Assembly (NCBI GenBank): GCA_009801015.1
Contig: VHZZ01000114.1
Location: 10,119 to 34,305 of the forward strand
DNA length: 24,187 bases
Direction of reading: 5' to 3'
DNA from: Silene noctiflora
Taxonomy: Eukaryota; Streptophyta; Magnoliopsida; Caryophyllales; Caryophyllaceae
This document shows, piece after piece, positions 10,287-19,676 of the stretch (the stretch's first letter is position 1; each line of letters begins with the position of its first letter). A program made the position numbers and the translations under genes. The notes under the pieces are model-generated. The model did not search any database. It saw nothing but the letters and a program-made list of their open reading frames with translations, and had not been told where the DNA came from.

Positions 10287-12415
10287 TTATGTTCCTGAGT
10301 GTTCTTGGTTTCTCATCAGCTTGTCTGCGGACATTACATCGTTGATCCATGAAACAAGATTGTATGCTAGACCTTCCAGCACCCTTGAGTAGCTTTCTAA
10401 TATTGCTTGGCCTACATCCTGCAATTAGCAAAGAAGCATTGGCGTTAGACCTGGTAAACTGGTTATTCTGTTTGGCTTTATTCGGGTCTCAAATAAGGTC
10501 ATTAGGTTGGGTTAGTTGTACCAGGTCTAATTGAATTGGTCATGAAACGGAGAAAACTTACCCTGTTGTATTGGATCTTACACGTGTCAAGTGTCGTCTG
10601 TGAAAGTCCAGGGAACCTATGCTTTAAAGAGAAGAGCAATGTTTCAGCTCTATCGGCCAAGATGTAATTCTTGTCACCCCTGTCTGCGTCAGCCGTTAGA
10701 TCCTTCATCACTTGCCATGATCTCGAATGGGTGATTCCAGACTTACGCTTCCATGTATACAAGGAAGCTTCAACTTTATCAGCAAGCTCAAGGGCTTCAC
10801 GTTCTGACGTAACTTTCAATGTATCAAGAAGGTGGTCAGGGGAGAACACTTCTGCATTGTACATGTATTTATATAACGCATCTCCCAAGCATGATTTTCC
10901 GCTCTGAAACAACGTTGTAATAGTTTTAGAGAAGACAATGAACTTAAAATTAACATTCTATGATCTATGTTACTCAATTCTTCATATTGCCTCTTGTATG
11001 TATCGACATTTGGACATGCGCTCGTGTCAGATACAGACAGCCTATGATATTTTCTATAATCAATCTTAGAAGGGAAGGATAAACTGTGATACCTTGGGAA
11101 GCCCTGTAATGTACGATTCAGGTACTTCCATCTCATTGAGAGTATTATTGTTGATAGCCATGGCAGCCTTGTGAATTTGACCGGCGCAATCACGCTGGTG
11201 TCTCAAATGTTTCTTTGCAGTGTCTGAGACTCCGCCAGATGGTATACAAGGAACAGGCAGCCACCATTTTTCATCTTTACGCGATACTTCATTTCTGAAT
11301 GAGGTTGCTCTTGATGAATTCCTCGACATTTTTCCTTGTTCTGCATACCAAAATTCCGTGTTCTGAAAACTATCCAATATATCCTGCAGGAAAGCATCAC
11401 TACAGTCTAAGTCATTCACATTCGTTCAGAATCTCAGGGAATAGCCTTGACAATGTTGCCGAACTTACCAGAAGCATTCCATCAAGTTTCTTGAGTGCAG
11501 GGAGATTCATTTGAATATCTGTCCTTTGGTTTGTACACATTACCTGCATAATGATCAGTGTACATACATTTGTGTTTTAGATAGTTAGATTTCATCATTC
11601 GAGTATAAATTTGGCTTAAACAGTCCATCAAACGGATCTGCAGCAATTTTTAAGGTATTCCTGTGAACCGTCTCACCCAAAACTTGTGGTTAGTCTATTT
11701 ACCTCAACGCCATTTTCGTCTTGTGGAAGAAAATCGACAATGGAGTCACATACAGAAAGAAGGCACTCCATTTCTCTTTTCCACATAGTCTTCTTCTCTG
11801 GTTTTAGAGGTTCTAACTTCAAAGCATTCCCAAAAATGGTAGCTGTACAAATTTCCGCCCTTGATTAGCAAACAATCCGAAAATCTGGGGTCATTTCAGT
11901 GAGGTTTTATAATGTTACCATAGAGGTTAGTAATAGCATTCGAGATTGTCATTGCTGTACTCACGCCTTTCCCGCCTCCTGACATGTCTTCCCCCAACAG
12001 AAGCTTTGAAAATCTCTCTTTCATCATTTCCAGCTCTTGATATAGTTTCAAGGAAAGAAACATCACATGTCAGCCCTAAAGGAAAGAGATGAAAGTTGCA
12101 GTATAAGAGAAAAATCGGAATTCTGATAACAATGAACATACCTATATCTGCAGTGTCCACTTCCTCATATCTATCAATAATGTTCTTTATAGACCGTCTC
12201 AATCCGAGCCTAGATTGAGACGCCAGTGGAGGAGTCCCAGACCTAGGCGGGACACCCACACCCACAGGTGACGCTCCATCAGAGCAGCTATCAGCAGGGT
12301 CAGAGAAGGTTGACAGCTCTGAATTAGTCCTGCAGTAAGAGACAGAGCTACTTGTCGGCGATGCTGTTGACTGATCATTTGCATCATAGCTTTCATCTGT
12401 CATTGATCCTTCCAT
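10287..12415 (-). CDS. Rop guanine nucleotide exchange factor, PRONE domain, RopGEF2/3-like
   Basis: Seven exons on the minus strand: 12415-12142, 12035-11919, 11842-11703, 11543-11469, 11383-11093, 10903-10562 and 10418-10287. They join in phase to 456 residues. A Ser-rich variable N-terminus (1-90; [20 protein letters not shown]) precedes the PRONE domain at about 92-447. Motifs in order are [150 protein letters not shown] and [24 protein letters not shown] dimers catalyse GDP/GTP exchange on ROP GTPases at the plasma membrane. [12 protein letters not shown] and a short C-tail point to the RopGEF2/3 branch. The true ATG is at 12415; an upstream in-frame TTG at 12430 is not a plant start. 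Exon 2 needs the acceptor at 12036 (ATATCAAG); the more pyrimidine-rich one at 12076 adds 40 bases and breaks the frame. Confidence 0.93.
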
Positions 12416-13127
12416 GCTTTCTTTTGTCAAACTTCCTTGGAAACAAAAGTACCTATATAATTAAACATTCTGTGTCACACACTATTTTTATCGCGAAATG
12501 ATTTTGAGACAGATAACATGAATTTGGGTTGGATATTGACGAGATTTGAACCCTGTTACTAAGGATCACACCTCGTGACTTAACCATCTAAACTAGCTAC
12601 AATTGCAATTTTGAGTACCTTAGCTTTCCAGAAAATGAAGACCTTCTAAGTAAGCTCATCTCATTCTCAATGCATCAACCATTGATCACCACCTAGTAAG
12701 ATTAGGAAGTACAGACGATTTCGACCGTAATTTAGTGAAGAACAACAAAAAGGGCTAGCTGCTTGAAAAAATTTGAGGGAGAAAATTAGAAGAATCAAGA
12801 GATTAAACTGGTTTAGTATTAGATTTCATTTGTTTACGTTGAAGGAGTATTTAGAGAACATGCAGAGTACTACTTTACTGCAATTTGAGAAGATTGTCCG
12901 ATGGCGAAACTATACGTGACAACAAGTAATTATGAAGGCGGATTTGGTAATAAAGTTTTTGAGTTTTGTTTTAAAAAAATTGAGTTTTACCATAAAGTTT
13001 TTGAGTTCATTCATTTACACATTAAGCTCGGAAAATTACAATAAAACTCAAAAAATTACAGTTTAGTTAAGTTTGAGTTTTGACGGAAAAAAAAAATTAA
13101 AATCTCACTTATAAACTTTAATAAAAT
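12416..13127 (-). promoter_or_regulatory. RopGEF 5' leader and promoter region
   Basis: On the minus strand a possible leader acceptor TATATAG|GTAC lies near 12454, implying a leader intron. Further upstream is a tRNA-like SINE head (12535-12608), then about 400 bases without a clear TATA box. From 12950 to 13090 there are many TTGAGTTTT / AAAACTCAA blocks in both orientations, possibly a worn foldback element. Exact transcription start is not visible. Confidence 0.35.
12535..12608 (-). mobile_element. tRNA-derived SINE head
   Basis: Minus strand: TGTAGCTAGTTTAGATGGTT (A-box-like, 12581-12600) and GGGTTCAAATCTC (B box, 12541-12553) are about 35 bases apart, as in tRNA genes and SINEs. The acceptor stem does not pair, so it is not a functional tRNA. 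No A-rich tail could be delimited. It lies in or just upstream of the RopGEF leader, in the same orientation. Confidence 0.5.
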
Positions 13128-13229
13128 CAGAAAAAATATGCATATGCTCAAAAACAATGAAGTTTGAGATAAAAAGCGCAGAAAAAATACTCATATGCTC
13201 AAAAACAAATAAAGTATGAGGTAGTGCAT
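13128..13229 (+). repeat. Two-copy 51-bp tandem repeat
   Basis: CAGAAAAAATATGCATATGC then TCAAAAACA (13128-13178) is followed by CAGAAAAAATACTCATATGC then TCAAAAACA (13179-13229). Copies are similar with scattered changes. The remaining sequence to 13650 is AT-rich spacer without a gene. Confidence 0.6.
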
Positions 13230-13628
13230 CCGATATATGTTCCTTTTTCTCGCTAAATTGCCGAATTTAGAGTTCTAAATATAAATGAAGTGTCGTTTTC
13301 GATACGTATTTTATCAAGGCTAAATGTTGTAGAAATTGTCAAATAACATGAAACATCAGAAAACTCGAAACCAACCTAGCCAAATCTGCCATTTATAATT
13401 TTTTTTTTCTTTTTTGTAACGGTAAAGAAAATGTTACACCAATCGATAACTCTACCAATAGATCTCATTTCAAAGAAACTTTTTTTTTTTACGCCTTCTC
13501 GAGTAGAAAATTGCATGCTTTTACATCTCCAGTGTAACATACGATCTAAATTAAACTTATAAACGAGAATTAAATGCAGACTATGTAATCTATGTTTGTA
13601 TAAAGCTGCCTTATACAAGTATTTATGA

Positions 13629-13634
13629 TTTATT
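13629..13634 (-). terminator. Candidate polyadenylation signal of the C2 gene
   Basis: AATAAA on the minus strand, about 57 bases after the stop codon at 13691. The position is suitable for a short plant 3' UTR. Confidence 0.4.
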
Positions 13635-13650
13635 TTGGCGTAGACCATTC

Positions 13651-13684
13651 GATTTAGTCTGAATTCAAGCCGGATATGATCACT
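13651..13684 (-). mobile_element. SINE body fragment in the 3' region of the C2 gene
   Basis: GATTTAGTCTGAATTCAAGC and CGGATATGATCACT match the SINE body near 1110-1142 (GGTTTAATCCGGATTCAAGC) with several substitutions. It lies 7 bases beyond the C2 gene's stop codon and therefore in its 3' UTR. Confidence 0.45.
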
Positions 13685-13690
13685 GAAACT

Positions 13691-14807
13691 TCAAAGTTGA
13701 TCATATGGAAAAAAGACTCTCCACCATGAAGACAATCTCAAAAATCTCCATAAATTTTTATACAAATCATATCTTGATCCCATAATTTGAATCCTACGTT
13801 CTTCAGTCTCTTTATGATCTTCTTTCTACACATAAGAAAGAAAAAATCATAATTATTTTAGGTTTTTTTTTTTTTTTTTTTTTTAATTTACTCGAACAAT
13901 AATCGAAAAATGTAATTTTTAGTTGACATAAATTCTTACATTAACTCGAAATTTCAAACCAATCTTGATTTCACCTTTGTAGGTTGTGTCTTCGAGCACT
14001 ACGTTATAAGAAGACGGATGTAACTCAATGTACCCTCTGTCGTTACCTTCGGTCACAATTCCTCCTAGGAAAATTCTATATCAATATATCACACAATCAA
14101 CCACGTAAATATTCTGCAGTTATAATGTACGGTGACATGATATATTGGATGTAACTTAAAATTTTGCGATGAGCTATAATTGATAAAATATAAATTAAAA
14201 CTTACATTGCTCGTCCAACAAACCCTCCATCTTTTGTAAAATATTCTTCATCCATAATATTAATTTTAAGATGAGTTAAGTTCTTCCATTCACACAATGG
14301 AAACTCGAACTCGAATACTTGATTCCAAATTGCTTTATAATCATACCCTGCATTTTTTCAAACTCGAGTTTATAATAAGATTGATAATAATATTTTATTT
14401 CGTCGATTTTAACCATGTTTACTTGTATACCTTTAGTTGTCTTGCTTTTCTTTTCTTCACTTCCACATTGTAACAATGCATAATAAGATGGTTTACCTAA
14501 GAAAATGCAACAATTAATCAATATTGTTATTAACCGTGCATCGCACGGGCAACCATCCTAATTTATATTAAGCAAAAATTATACCACTTTGACATGCACA
14601 CGAGTATTTATAACAATAATAAAAAGAACGAGCTTGGTTAATACTTTCATGGTCTCAAATCGAGATGATAATATTTATTTTATGAATAGGAATACTCACG
14701 GTTGTTACCTTTTTATCAGGTACATATAAAGAGAACTTACGAATTAAATGTGTGCGTTTTATGCCTCGTGCATTTACAAGAAGTACTTCGAGGATACCTT
14801 TTTCCAT
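13691..14807 (-). CDS. Single C2-domain protein (elicitor-responsive protein 3 / 16-kDa phloem protein type)
   Basis: Five short minus-strand exons join in phase: 14807-14741, 14496-14431, 14347-14206, 14075-13940 and 13825-13691, giving 181 residues. All introns are GT-AG. Exon 1 reads MEKGILEVLLVNARGIKRTH, the usual first C2 strand (normally xGTLEVxLVxAKGL). Exon 2 gives KPSYYALLQCGSEEKKSKT. Exon 3 has YKAIWNQVFEFEF and LKINIMDEEYFTKDGGFVG. Exon 4 ends in YNVVLEDTTYKGEIKIGLKF, the classic last strand. C2 domains of this type bind phospholipid, often with calcium. Here the loop-1 aspartate of the usual KMDPY is replaced (KPSYY). Loop 3 keeps only D77 and D84 of the usual D-D-DD set, so calcium binding may be weak or lost. 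The C-tail is unusual: basic and aromatic, with LYKNLWRFLRLSSWWRVFF near the end. If exon 4 were not spliced, translation would stop eight codons later. TATA-like AATATATAC lies near 14853-14862. Confidence 0.82.
14534..14561 (+). mobile_element. Helitron-like 3' end inside C2 gene intron 1
   Basis: A hairpin CCGTGCATCGCACGG (14534-14548) is followed after nine bases by CTAA (14558-14561). A GC-rich hairpin close to a terminal CTRR is the Helitron 3' signature. CCGTGCA-TGCACGG hairpins also occur at the better-supported end near 21551. The matching TC 5' end is not located. The intron is only 244 bases long, so this is probably a remnant. Confidence 0.4.
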
Positions 14808-15138
14808 TATATTCGAAATTTACCAGCATCAACATCTAAGATATATATGCGGAGTATATATTTTGCATATGATGGTAAAGTTACGAGGTCATGGTTAAGA
14901 ACATAAATCTAATTAAGATTAATAAATATCGAATTTAAGTACAATTATAACAACGTCTTTATTTAATACGCCATTAATCGGGGTAATTAAGCATTTAAGC
15001 TCTTCTGTTACCTTAAGCCTAGAACGAGAGATGAACAATGTACAAGTAACATACACCTAAAAAAATATTAAAAAAAAAGTATTAAAAATCATGAAGTTGG
15101 GGGTTTAATTCTCACCCGCGACATAGTGCGCTAATTTG

Positions 15139-15170
<32 letters not shown>

Positions 15171-15437
15171 GACGCATAAATAATATTCGGGTGGGCCAAG
15201 TGAAGCGATTGTGGCATAATAACTAAGACGGAGATCTTATAAACGATAGATTGCTGCATAATCAAATCTCGATCTCTTTATATTGTACTGATCTTATGCC
15301 GCGATTTAAATACCAAGAAATTAAAGACATTGGGCTGGACCCAATTTCTATGAATCAGTAATCACAAGGTATAGGCCATTTTGATTTTTGATCCAGTCAA
15401 CAAAACTTACCGTAGTGCCCGGTCCATGACCAGTACG
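14808..15437. other. C2 gene promoter side and AT-rich spacer with a 30-A tract
   Basis: The first 60 bases are the probable C2 leader and TATA region (minus strand). A run of 30 A at 15139-15168 follows GGGTTTAATTCTCACCC (15101-15117), which looks like a worn tRNA B box. This may be the 3' end of a plus-strand SINE, although no A box is visible. A second tRNA-like patch (ATCAAATCTCGATC near 15261-15274) is too weak to call. No protein gene is seen. Confidence 0.35.
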
Positions 15438-16001
15438 TAGACCTGTCAAACGGGTTGGGGCGGGTCGGGTTATACGGGTCACGGATCGGGTTAGGGTCAG
15501 AATACAGTTCAAGCAATAATTTCTAACGTCTTTTTTAAACTATTTTTTTAATTAAAAAAATAATTTTTAAAAATGTAAAACATATTTAAAATTAATATTT
15601 TAATCATATTCAATGTTTACATTAATTATTTCAACGTTTACATTATTTATATTGACATAATTATTAAATTAAAGTTTTTTTAATAATTATTTTATTATCA
15701 AGTATTGTAAAAGTTATATAAAATTGACTTTTTAGTTATGTTTGTAATTTTTAATAATAAAAAAACAATTTTTTAACAATTTTTTTCAAATATAATATAT
15801 AAATATTAATATTTTAATAAAAATCTTGATTTATCTTTGACCCAACGGGTCGACCCGTTCGGGTCGGGTCTCGACCCTAAAATAACGGGTCATTTCGAGT
15901 TCGGGTCAAAAGGGTCACGGGTCGAAAAAATCGGGTTTGTAACCCTAACAAACGGGTCGGGTGGGACGGGTTTCGGGCCGGGTCGAGTTTTGACAGGTCT
16001 A
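15438..16001. mobile_element. hAT-type nonautonomous element with GGGTCGGG-rich ends
   Basis: Terminal inverted repeats TAGACCTGTCAAA lie at 15438-15450 and, reversed, at 15989-16001. Flanking 8-mers CCAGTACG (15430-15437) and CCGGTAAG (16002-16009) match at 6 of 8 positions, as expected of a worn hAT target duplication. Both ends carry repeated CGGGTCGGG/GACCCG blocks, while the centre (15520-15835) is extremely AT-rich. The frame at 15837-16139 is an artefact of these repeats. No transposase is present. Confidence 0.75.
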
Positions 16002-16138
16002 CCGGTAAGGATGACCCGAATCGTCCCATATTTCAGTTTCTCTAAACCGAAGTGGCCCATATTGTATCAGTTGGATTGGTGTTATAATAAACGGAATTTA
16101 AATATACAGGTTATAAGTTTCACTTTTTGTTTGTGTTA

Positions 16139-16568
16139 GGCTTTGTTTGGCAAAACTAACTGAAAATGTAGCTGAAACCTGAAAAGGTAGCTGAAAACTG
16201 AAAAGCTAACTGAAACCTGAAAAGCTAACTGATAAGGTAGCTGAAAATTAGGAACTGATAAGGTAGCTGATTATATAAAAAAATGTTTGGCAAACTAACT
16301 GAAAAGGTAACTGATTTTGATGAAATTACGTAAAAGAATATAATAATTATTTAGTAATATAGATTTAAGGGGTAAAAAAGGAAAATCAAACTAAATCAAC
16401 TACCTGAAATCTCAAATGCTACTCTACGTAGCATTTCATTTCAGGTAGCTTATTTGGTTAAATAAGCTACTTGCCAAACGGTTAAAAAAAAATAAGGTAC
16501 CTGAAATTTTGGTCAAATAAGCTACTTTGACCAAATCAGGTACCTAAAATGGCTTGCCAAACAGAGCC
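16139..16568. mobile_element. Tourist-like (PIF/Harbinger) MITE
   Basis: Inverted ends GGCTTTGTTTGGC / GCCAAACAGAGCC are flanked by TTA on both sides (16136-16138 and 16569-16571), the target duplication of PIF/Harbinger elements. The interior is built of short direct and inverted repeats such as GTAGCTGAAA, AAGCTAACTG and CAGGTAGCTTATTT, so a transcript would fold extensively. The element is about 430 bases without a coding frame. Confidence 0.75.
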
Positions 16569-16571
16569 TTA

Positions 16572-17235
16572 GTCAAGTAGTCAACCTAAAATAATTTCAA
16601 TTTATCAAAAAGTGAAATCGGGTATACGAAAATTTGTATTTTCTCCCATGGTGTTACGGTTTATGTTAATTGAAACAATTTCTTTCATTTTCAAGTTAGT
16701 ATTCCATATTATATATGCGAAATTTGATTGGTGTTTAACTAAGACAGTTCTATAAAAGAATTTGTGTTTCCTTTCCTGTATGGTGATCAGGTGGACGGTT
16801 TATGTCAACCGCTTTAGAATTATTTTCGAATTAAGTTTTTTTCCTACTCAGTTATATAAGAGGGTTACTTTGTACTTGGTCTACTTGTAACAAAGAAGTT
16901 AGAACACAGGGTGTCTCATGATAAATCATTGATCAAAGTCAATCTACTTTTTTTGTTATCGGTTTTTCATATTCGGTTTATTAATGTGTGCCCTAAAGGT
17001 CACTGGCCACACGTTAGAAAAAAAAACGATTATTATAATCTTGAGAATCTTATTAAACTCTTTTTTCCTTACTTTGCAACCATCTTTTTGAATCTAATCT
17101 GAACTCACATTATCTGCTTACCTATTGCAAAACATAATCTTCTAGGATAAAATCTGATATGTTCACAATTGGGATTTGCTTTGAACTCTTGAAGTCTCTA
17201 TTTTACCAACCAGAATCTATATTTATATCTTCTAT
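16572..17235. other. Intergenic spacer, nothing recognised
   Basis: AT-rich sequence with a TATA-like ATATAAGAGG at 16853-16862. The frame at 16911-17102 has no domain. No transposon ends or RNA gene could be identified. Confidence 0.3.
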
Positions 17236-17640
17236 ATTCTTGTGGATTGATTATTAAATATCGTTTTTAGTCGTTTTCATAAAATCGTTTGCTTATCCTT
17301 ATTCTTAGTCGTTTATAATAACTTTCAAAACCTTTACAAAAACGCTACTTAATTGTCTCATTTACTATACTGTATATTCTCGACATGTTTTGTCATCAAT
17401 ACCCTTGGCGAGATAAAAAGGAGTCAGATGTAAACAGACCAGTTCTCGTGGATTAATTATTAATTATCGTTAAACTTTCTTCTAGACTCTGACTGCAGTA
17501 ACCTTTAAAACATTTACAAAGATACAAATGAGGTATCTCATAGCTTATAATATCAAATGTAATTTAGACATGTTTCCTTGTCTATACCCTTGGCGAGATA
17601 AAGGAGTCAGATGTAAACAGACCTATTCTCGTGGATCATT
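17236..17640 (+). repeat. Two-and-a-bit copy tandem repeat, unit about 185-205 bp
   Basis: TTCTTGTGGATTGATTATTA (17237), TTCTCGTGGATTAATTATTA (17443) and TTCTCGTGGATCATTAATTC (17626) mark the starts of two units and a partial third. The end of each unit is strongly conserved: CCCTTGGCGAGATAAA, GGAGTCAGATGTAAACAGAC at about 17402-17440 and 17587-17623. The middle has diverged. Confidence 0.75.
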
Positions 17641-17645
17641 AATTC

Positions 17646-17880
17646 TATATAGTTTTTGTACAATAAGTAGACAATGACAATATGAATAACTAGTAATTAA
17701 ACATCAATTTGATTACAATAAGAGGTACAACTTACAAGTAGTGTAATTAGTCAAATGTTTAATTAAAGCCTAGTGTCAATTTATATATCAAAGACTTTTC
17801 AATCAAATTGATGTACTCCTATATAATAACTAGTACTACATCATATTGTCATTGTCAACTTATTGTACAAAAACTATATA
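17646..17880. mobile_element. MITE with long terminal inverted repeats
   Basis: The left arm starts TATATAGTTTTTGTACAATA, AGTAGACAATGACAATATGA. The reverse complement of the right arm starts TATATAGTTTTTGTACAATA, AGTTGACAATGACAATATGA. Imperfect pairing continues through ACTAGT and CATCAATTTGAT, so each arm is about 80 bases and the whole 235-base unit can fold into a long hairpin. Termini do not match Stowaway or Tourist and a target duplication is unclear. It inserts in or at the edge of the third partial copy of the tandem repeat. Confidence 0.75.
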
Positions 17881-17952
17881 AAATCCAACAATTAACAAGG
17901 TCCATATGTGTCTTGGAATTTAGCACATTCATATGAAATTAATTATTAATTA

Positions 17953-18159
17953 TTCTCTCCGTCCCGATCAATTGTTATCTTTCGGTTTTGACATACAGAC
18001 CAAGGAAACAGGAGAGTTTCAATTACTAAATCACAAGTGGACCACATTGTGTGTGAATGATCAAATTGCTCATCCAGATCATTCTTAAAATAAAAAGGAC
18101 AGTAATCGACTGAAACATTCCAAAATGAAATAGGACAGCAAATAACCGAGACAGAGGAG
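17953..18159. mobile_element. Stowaway-like MITE (Tc1/mariner) just upstream of the dioxygenase gene
   Basis: The left end is TTCTCTCCGTCCCGATCAAT and the right end, reversed, is CTCCTCTGTCTCGGTTATTT. Both are close to the Stowaway CTCCCTCCGTCCC terminus and are flanked by TA (17951-17952 and 18160-18161). The length of 207 bases is typical. The right-hand TA is the beginning of TATATATTAT, the best TATA box for the next gene. Confidence 0.75.
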
Positions 18160-18170
18160 TATATATTATG
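18160..18170 (+). promoter_or_regulatory. Probable TATA box of the dioxygenase gene
   Basis: TATATATTAT lies about 100 bases upstream of the ATG at 18270, leaving a leader of roughly 65-75 bases. It directly abuts the end of the Stowaway-like MITE. Confidence 0.45.
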
Positions 18171-18269
18171 ATTAGAACCTCTTAATTAACATTCTATTTG
18201 CCTTACAAACTCTAAAGACATAACAATATTAGTTGGCAAAGACACCCATATGTCCTTTCCTAGAATAGA

Positions 18270-19666
18270 ATGTCTCAAAGTTCCCAAACTCTCCTAAAAC
18301 TTCCAATCTTAGACATCTCAAAAACACCATGTCCCTCTTCTTTGCCATCTCTTTTGGAAGCTTGTAAAGAATGGGGATTCTTCCATATCATTAACCATGG
18401 TGTTTCTAATGAGCTTTACAACAAATTATCCTCGTTTTCGAAACAAATTTTTAGTCTTCCTTTAGATACTAAGCTTAATCTTGGTCCTTCATCTTCTACA
18501 AAAAGCTATACTCCTCAGTTTATAGCTTCTCCTTTCTATGAAGGTCTTAAGGTTTCCGGACCCGATTTGTTTTCTTCTGCCAACTCTTCTGCTAATGTTC
18601 TCTTTGGCCAAAACAATCATGAATTCAGGTACATACATATATATATATATATATATTTACTCTTATATTCTTTTGACTTTCATGTATTTGATCAACAAAC
18701 ATTTTACTCATTACTCAAATGTCTCAAAAATTTCCGCCTATATCTGAATAAACAAGCAAGGACGGAGTCAGAATTCACATATATACCGTCAGATATGCAG
18801 TCTTACTCTTACCCATGTATTGGATAATTAAAAGCGCGAAGTTTAATGAGTCATTTCACTTTAGTTTACCCTCCTGTTCATCAGATTCTTTGCATTTTCC
18901 GTTTTTGATATGTTCAATAGATTCTTTACGTTCTTTTCTTGAGTCTATTTGTAGGGTTAAAACAACATAACTATCCATGCATACGAGGTCTTAAAAATCA
19001 GAATTTTGTATATATCGAAGATTTACTAGCATTATTTTCTAAACTATCTGCAAATTTTTTGACAGTGACACAGTGCAAGAGTACGGTGACAAAATGACAT
19101 ACTTGGCTAACCAGATTATAAAGACATTACTGACGATCTTAGGAAACGACTTCGAAAACAAGTTCTATAAACCAGAATTCAGCAAATGCTATGGATACCT
19201 GCGAATAATACAGTACAGTACACCAAACCCAACACAAGAACAAGTAGAAGGACTAGGAAAACACACTGATATGTGCTGTCTAACCATTCTATACTCGGAC
19301 GATTCGAGCAGTCTTCAAGTAAGATCAAAAGAAGGTGAATGGATGAATATAGAGCCATGTGAAGGTAGTCTTGTGGTAAACTTAGGTGACATGTTTGAAG
19401 CTTGGAGTAATGGAATGGTAAGATCTTCGGAACATCGAGTTATGTTAAGTAAACGAAGAAATCGATTGTGTTTGGCTTTCTTTTGGAGTTTTGAAGATGA
19501 TAAGGTGATCTTTGCACCTCAACAAGTTGTAGGAGAAGGAAATAGAAGAGAGTTTAGGCCATTTGTTTGCTCTGAGTATGTCAGATTTAGAGAGTTTGAT
19601 GATAAGGAAAAGTATGAGAAAGTAGGTCATACTGTTAGAGATTTTGCTGGTGTTAATGGTGTTTGA
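18270..19666 (+). CDS. 2-oxoglutarate/Fe(II)-dependent dioxygenase, gibberellin-20-oxidase-like (DOXC class)
   Basis: Two exons, 18270-18628 and 19066-19666, joined across a GT-AG intron after codon position two, give 319 residues, about normal for the family. The N-terminal DIOX_N domain shows LPILDIS and EWGFFHIINHGV near 11-45. The C-terminal 2OG-FeII oxygenase fold has KCYGYLRIIQYS near 160, the iron ligands H186-T-D188 in GKHTDMC, and H243 in SSEHRV. The arginine that binds 2-oxoglutarate is R253 in NRLCLAFFW. The usual R-x-S serine is cysteine here. True GA 20-oxidases carry NYYPPC and LPWKET, and neither is present. I therefore expect the 'GA20ox-like' group of unassigned substrate rather than a gibberellin enzyme. 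Reading through the intron would add about 66 unrelated residues and stop at 18825. The expected location is the cytosol, with no targeting peptide. Confidence 0.88.
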
Positions 19667-19676
19667 TTAGATGTTG

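Noticed and set aside
12541-12600. Possible tRNA gene on the minus strand
   Set aside because: A and B boxes are present but the acceptor and anticodon stems do not pair; a SINE head is the better explanation.
15837-16139. 100-codon Gly-rich plus-strand frame
   Set aside because: Product of the GGGTCGGG repeats at the end of the hAT-like element.
17236-17640. CRISPR-like repeat-spacer reading of the tandem repeat
   Set aside because: Eukaryotic context, only two long units with diverged middles, and no cas genes.
18629-18827. Extension of dioxygenase exon 1 through the intron, with an (AT)n tract
   Set aside because: The AG|GT donor at 18629 and acceptor at 19065 restore the family sequence in phase; the extension is unrelated to the fold.
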